Below, piece by piece: positions 62,800 through 64,000 of a stretch of 64,000 nt of DNA. Numbering within the stretch: position 1 is the first letter of the stretch; each line of letters begins with the position of its first letter. The translations under genes were made by a program, and so were the position numbers. Under the pieces are notes generated by a model. That model was not told the DNA's origin. It worked only from the letters and a program-made list of their open reading frames with translations, and made no database searches. This DNA comes from Alistipes sp. (GTDB lineage Bacteria > Bacteroidota > Bacteroidia > Bacteroidales > Rikenellaceae): assembly GCA_017474235.1 (NCBI GenBank), contig JAFVIB010000001.1:47839-111838 (forward strand), written 5' to 3'.

Positions 62800-63405
62800 C
62801 TACTTGAAGAATTTGTATTGGAAGGCAATCAGATAGACAACGGCGACGGAGATATAAGCGTCGGCGAGGTTAAAGATTGCGCCGAAGAAGTAGTTTTGTG
62901 AATCCACGAGGAAACTCAGCCAGCTTGGGCAGTTGTTCCATTGGAAGAGCGGGAAGTAGAACATATCTACTACGCGACCCATCATAAATGGGGCATAGCT
63001 ACCGCCGAAGTGAGCTATGGTTGATGGTGTTGAGGCAGAGAAGAGCAATCCGTAGAATGCGCTGTCGATAATATTACCTATTGCGCCGGCGATAATAAGT
63101 ACCAAACCTATAATAACACCTTTAGGAGCTTTCTGCTTTATCAGGTAGTTGATATACCAAAACATCATTCCCACAAGTCCTACGCGGAAGATGCTCAACG
63201 CGAGTTTGCCCCAATCAAAACCGCCGCTATTGGCAATCTGCATACCGAAGGCTGCGCCATTGTTCTCCACAAAACGCAGTTGAAACCAATCGGGGAATAC
63301 GACAATAGCCTCTCCGAGGTGGAATGATGTTTTGACCCAAATCTTGAGTACTTGGTCTGCTACGATTAGCACGAGCAGGAGTATAGATATCTTTTTCCAG
63401 TTCAT
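62800..63405 (-). CDS. lspA: Lipoprotein signal peptidase LspA
   Basis: A 201-residue type II signal peptidase from ATG 63405 (MNWKKISILLLVLIVADQ). Four membrane segments. The two catalytic aspartates are in GAIGNIIDSAFYG and GRVVDMFYFPLF. It cleaves prolipoproteins at the inner membrane, needed for the several lipoproteins in this window. It has a 28-residue loop insertion (FNGG-like 'STPSTIAHFGGSYAPFMMG') before the second aspartate, as in other Bacteroidota LspA. Confidence 0.93.
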   Translation of the reverse strand: MNWKKISILLLVLIVADQVLKIWVKTSFHLGEAIVVFPDWFQLRFVENNGAAFGMQIANSGGFDWGKLALSIFRVGLVGMMFWYINYLIKQKAPKGVIIGLVLIIAGAIGNIIDSAFYGLLFSASTPSTIAHFGGSYAPFMMGRVVDMFYFPLFQWNNCPSWLSFLVDSQNYFFGAIFNLADAYISVAVVYLIAFQYKFFK

Positions 63406-63556
63406 AGTTCCTTTGTTTGAGTGCAAAGGTAACTATTTTTTGTTACAGGAGCAAGCGATTGCCTACTTCTTATATATAATATATATAGGTATATGGGTCT
63501 GTTTTTAAGAAATATTAAAAAACCTTCAAAAAATAGTCGAAAAAGTTTGCAAAAGA

Positions 63557-63588
63557 TTTGCACAGTAAATTTTTTGTCCATATCTTTG
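63557..63588 (+). promoter_or_regulatory. Strong rRNA-type promoter P1
   Basis: TTTG (63557-63560), 20-bp spacer, TATCTTTG (63581-63588), in an A/T-rich region with A tracts upstream. Confidence 0.7.
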
Positions 63589-63692
63589 CACCCGCAATCA
63601 GGAAATAACACCGGTTGCAATGGTTCTGAAAAAGGTTTTAAACAGTCGATTTAGAGATTGTTGAAAAATTTTTCAAAAAAAGTTTCAAAAAA

Positions 63693-63724
63693 TTTGGTGG
63701 TTACAAAAAAAGGCTTTACCTTTG
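63693..63724 (+). promoter_or_regulatory. Strong rRNA-type promoter P2
   Basis: TTTG (63693-63696), 20-bp spacer, TACCTTTG (63717-63724). The region upstream has A and T tracts like an UP element. Tandem promoters of this kind are typical of Bacteroidota rRNA operons. Confidence 0.75.
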
Positions 63725-63731
63725 CACCACT

Positions 63732-63784
63732 TTCCGCTCCGAAATGGAAAGCGGAATTTTGAAAACGGTTCTTTGATTTACTGG
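63732..63784 (+). promoter_or_regulatory. rRNA-like leader segment
   Basis: Hairpin TTCCGCT (63732-63738) with AGCGGAA (63750-63756), then a GGTTCTTTGATTTACTGG stretch (63767-63784) like the conserved part before 16S rRNA in Bacteroidales. No 16S rRNA sequence is seen before the window ends. Confidence 0.5.
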
Positions 63785-63811
63785 TTATAAAATTGAGAGA
63801 AAGTGTAGTAT

Positions 63812-64000
63812 TTATCTGTCAATTTCCTTTAAGGAAAAAGAAGTAGTCAGGACTCTAACAAAACATTTTAATTTTTCTTTGCCTAAAAATCCTTTTGTTA
63901 AATTGTCTAAAAATAATTTGTTTAAAGAGATGAGCTCTTCATAGTATTTTTTACCAATAACTTGTTTTGTGTTTGCCGCAAGTGTGGCAATACGCAACAA
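63812..64000 (-). CDS. Partial gene, C-terminal part of an unidentified protein
   Basis: At least 62 residues at the C-terminal end of a protein whose start is beyond the window edge. Helical and basic; 'YYEELISLNKLFLDNLTKGF' and 'KCFVRVLTTSF' resemble C-terminal dimerisation helices of MarR-type regulators, but this is weak. Base composition is more A/T rich than in neighbouring genes, suggesting a different origin. It is antisense to the rRNA-type promoters. Confidence 0.4.
   Translation of the reverse strand: MLRIATLAANTKQVIGKKYYEELISLNKLFLDNLTKGFLGKEKLKCFVRVLTTSFSLKEIDR

Overview
This window looks like chromosomal DNA from a Bacteroidota species, most likely an anaerobic gut Bacteroidales. 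The evidence is the repeated TAnnTTTG -7 promoter box with a TTTG/TTG box about 19-20 bp upstream, the near absence of Shine-Dalgarno sites, and marker proteins typical of the phylum: BatD/BatE, a PG0541-type protein after an RND pump, DUF3098 beside FtsX, YfhO, a GTPase-defective EF-G paralogue and an SLC6-type Na+ symporter. Menaquinone genes of the futalosine route (mqnA, mqnB, mqnD) are present. The genus is not certain; an Alistipes-like organism is my inference. No rRNA, CRISPR array, transposase, integrase or terminase gene was seen.

Layout. 26-793: mqnA. 1.1-9.7 kb: a compact operon of phage-type head, tail-like and lysis genes without terminase, tape measure or integrase, behind its own promoter and a leader with two inverted repeats. 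9.8-14.8 kb: THUMP-like methyltransferase, rlmN, tonB, hflX, upp. 15.2-21.5 kb: ROK kinase, short-chain prenyl synthase, U32 protein (TrhP-like), Xaa-Pro aminopeptidase, mqnB-mqnD. 21.7-32.0 kb: surface lipoprotein, fba, Na+ symporter, folB-tyrS, dnaX, clpB. 32.3-36.8 kb: a gene-poor stretch with a phosphoesterase, ndk, a PEGA lipoprotein, two tRNA-Leu genes, two candidate small RNAs and many structured repeats. 36.8-43.3 kb: TetR-controlled TolC/adaptor/RND efflux operon. 43.9-47.7 kb: glnA, mntP, class I fumarase. 48.1-54.1 kb: batD-batE-recR, sulfatase, META lipoprotein, thioesterase. 54.1-62.4 kb: DUF3098-ftsX-yfhO, long-chain prenyl synthase, MFS transporter, EF-G2. 62.8-64.0 kb: lspA, then two strong rRNA-type promoters running off the right edge and a partial gene on the opposite strand.

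How the genes fit together. MqnA, MqnB, MqnD and the long-chain prenyl synthase supply menaquinone, and class I fumarase fits anaerobic fumarate metabolism. FtsX and YfhO are envelope functions; LspA and TonB serve the lipoproteins and outer-membrane transport common in this phylum.

Main points of interest. (1) The phage-derived operon may be domesticated. (2) At least six copies of an intergenic element fold into the same four-way junction although their stem sequences differ, and a second family of covarying palindromes often lies beside it. (3) A roughly 190-nt candidate RNA at 35.7-35.9 kb has two hairpins whose loops are complementary over 8 and 7 bp. (4) dnaX carries an A10 slippery run followed by stops in both other frames. 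(5) Strong tandem rRNA-type promoters have no rRNA behind them within the window.
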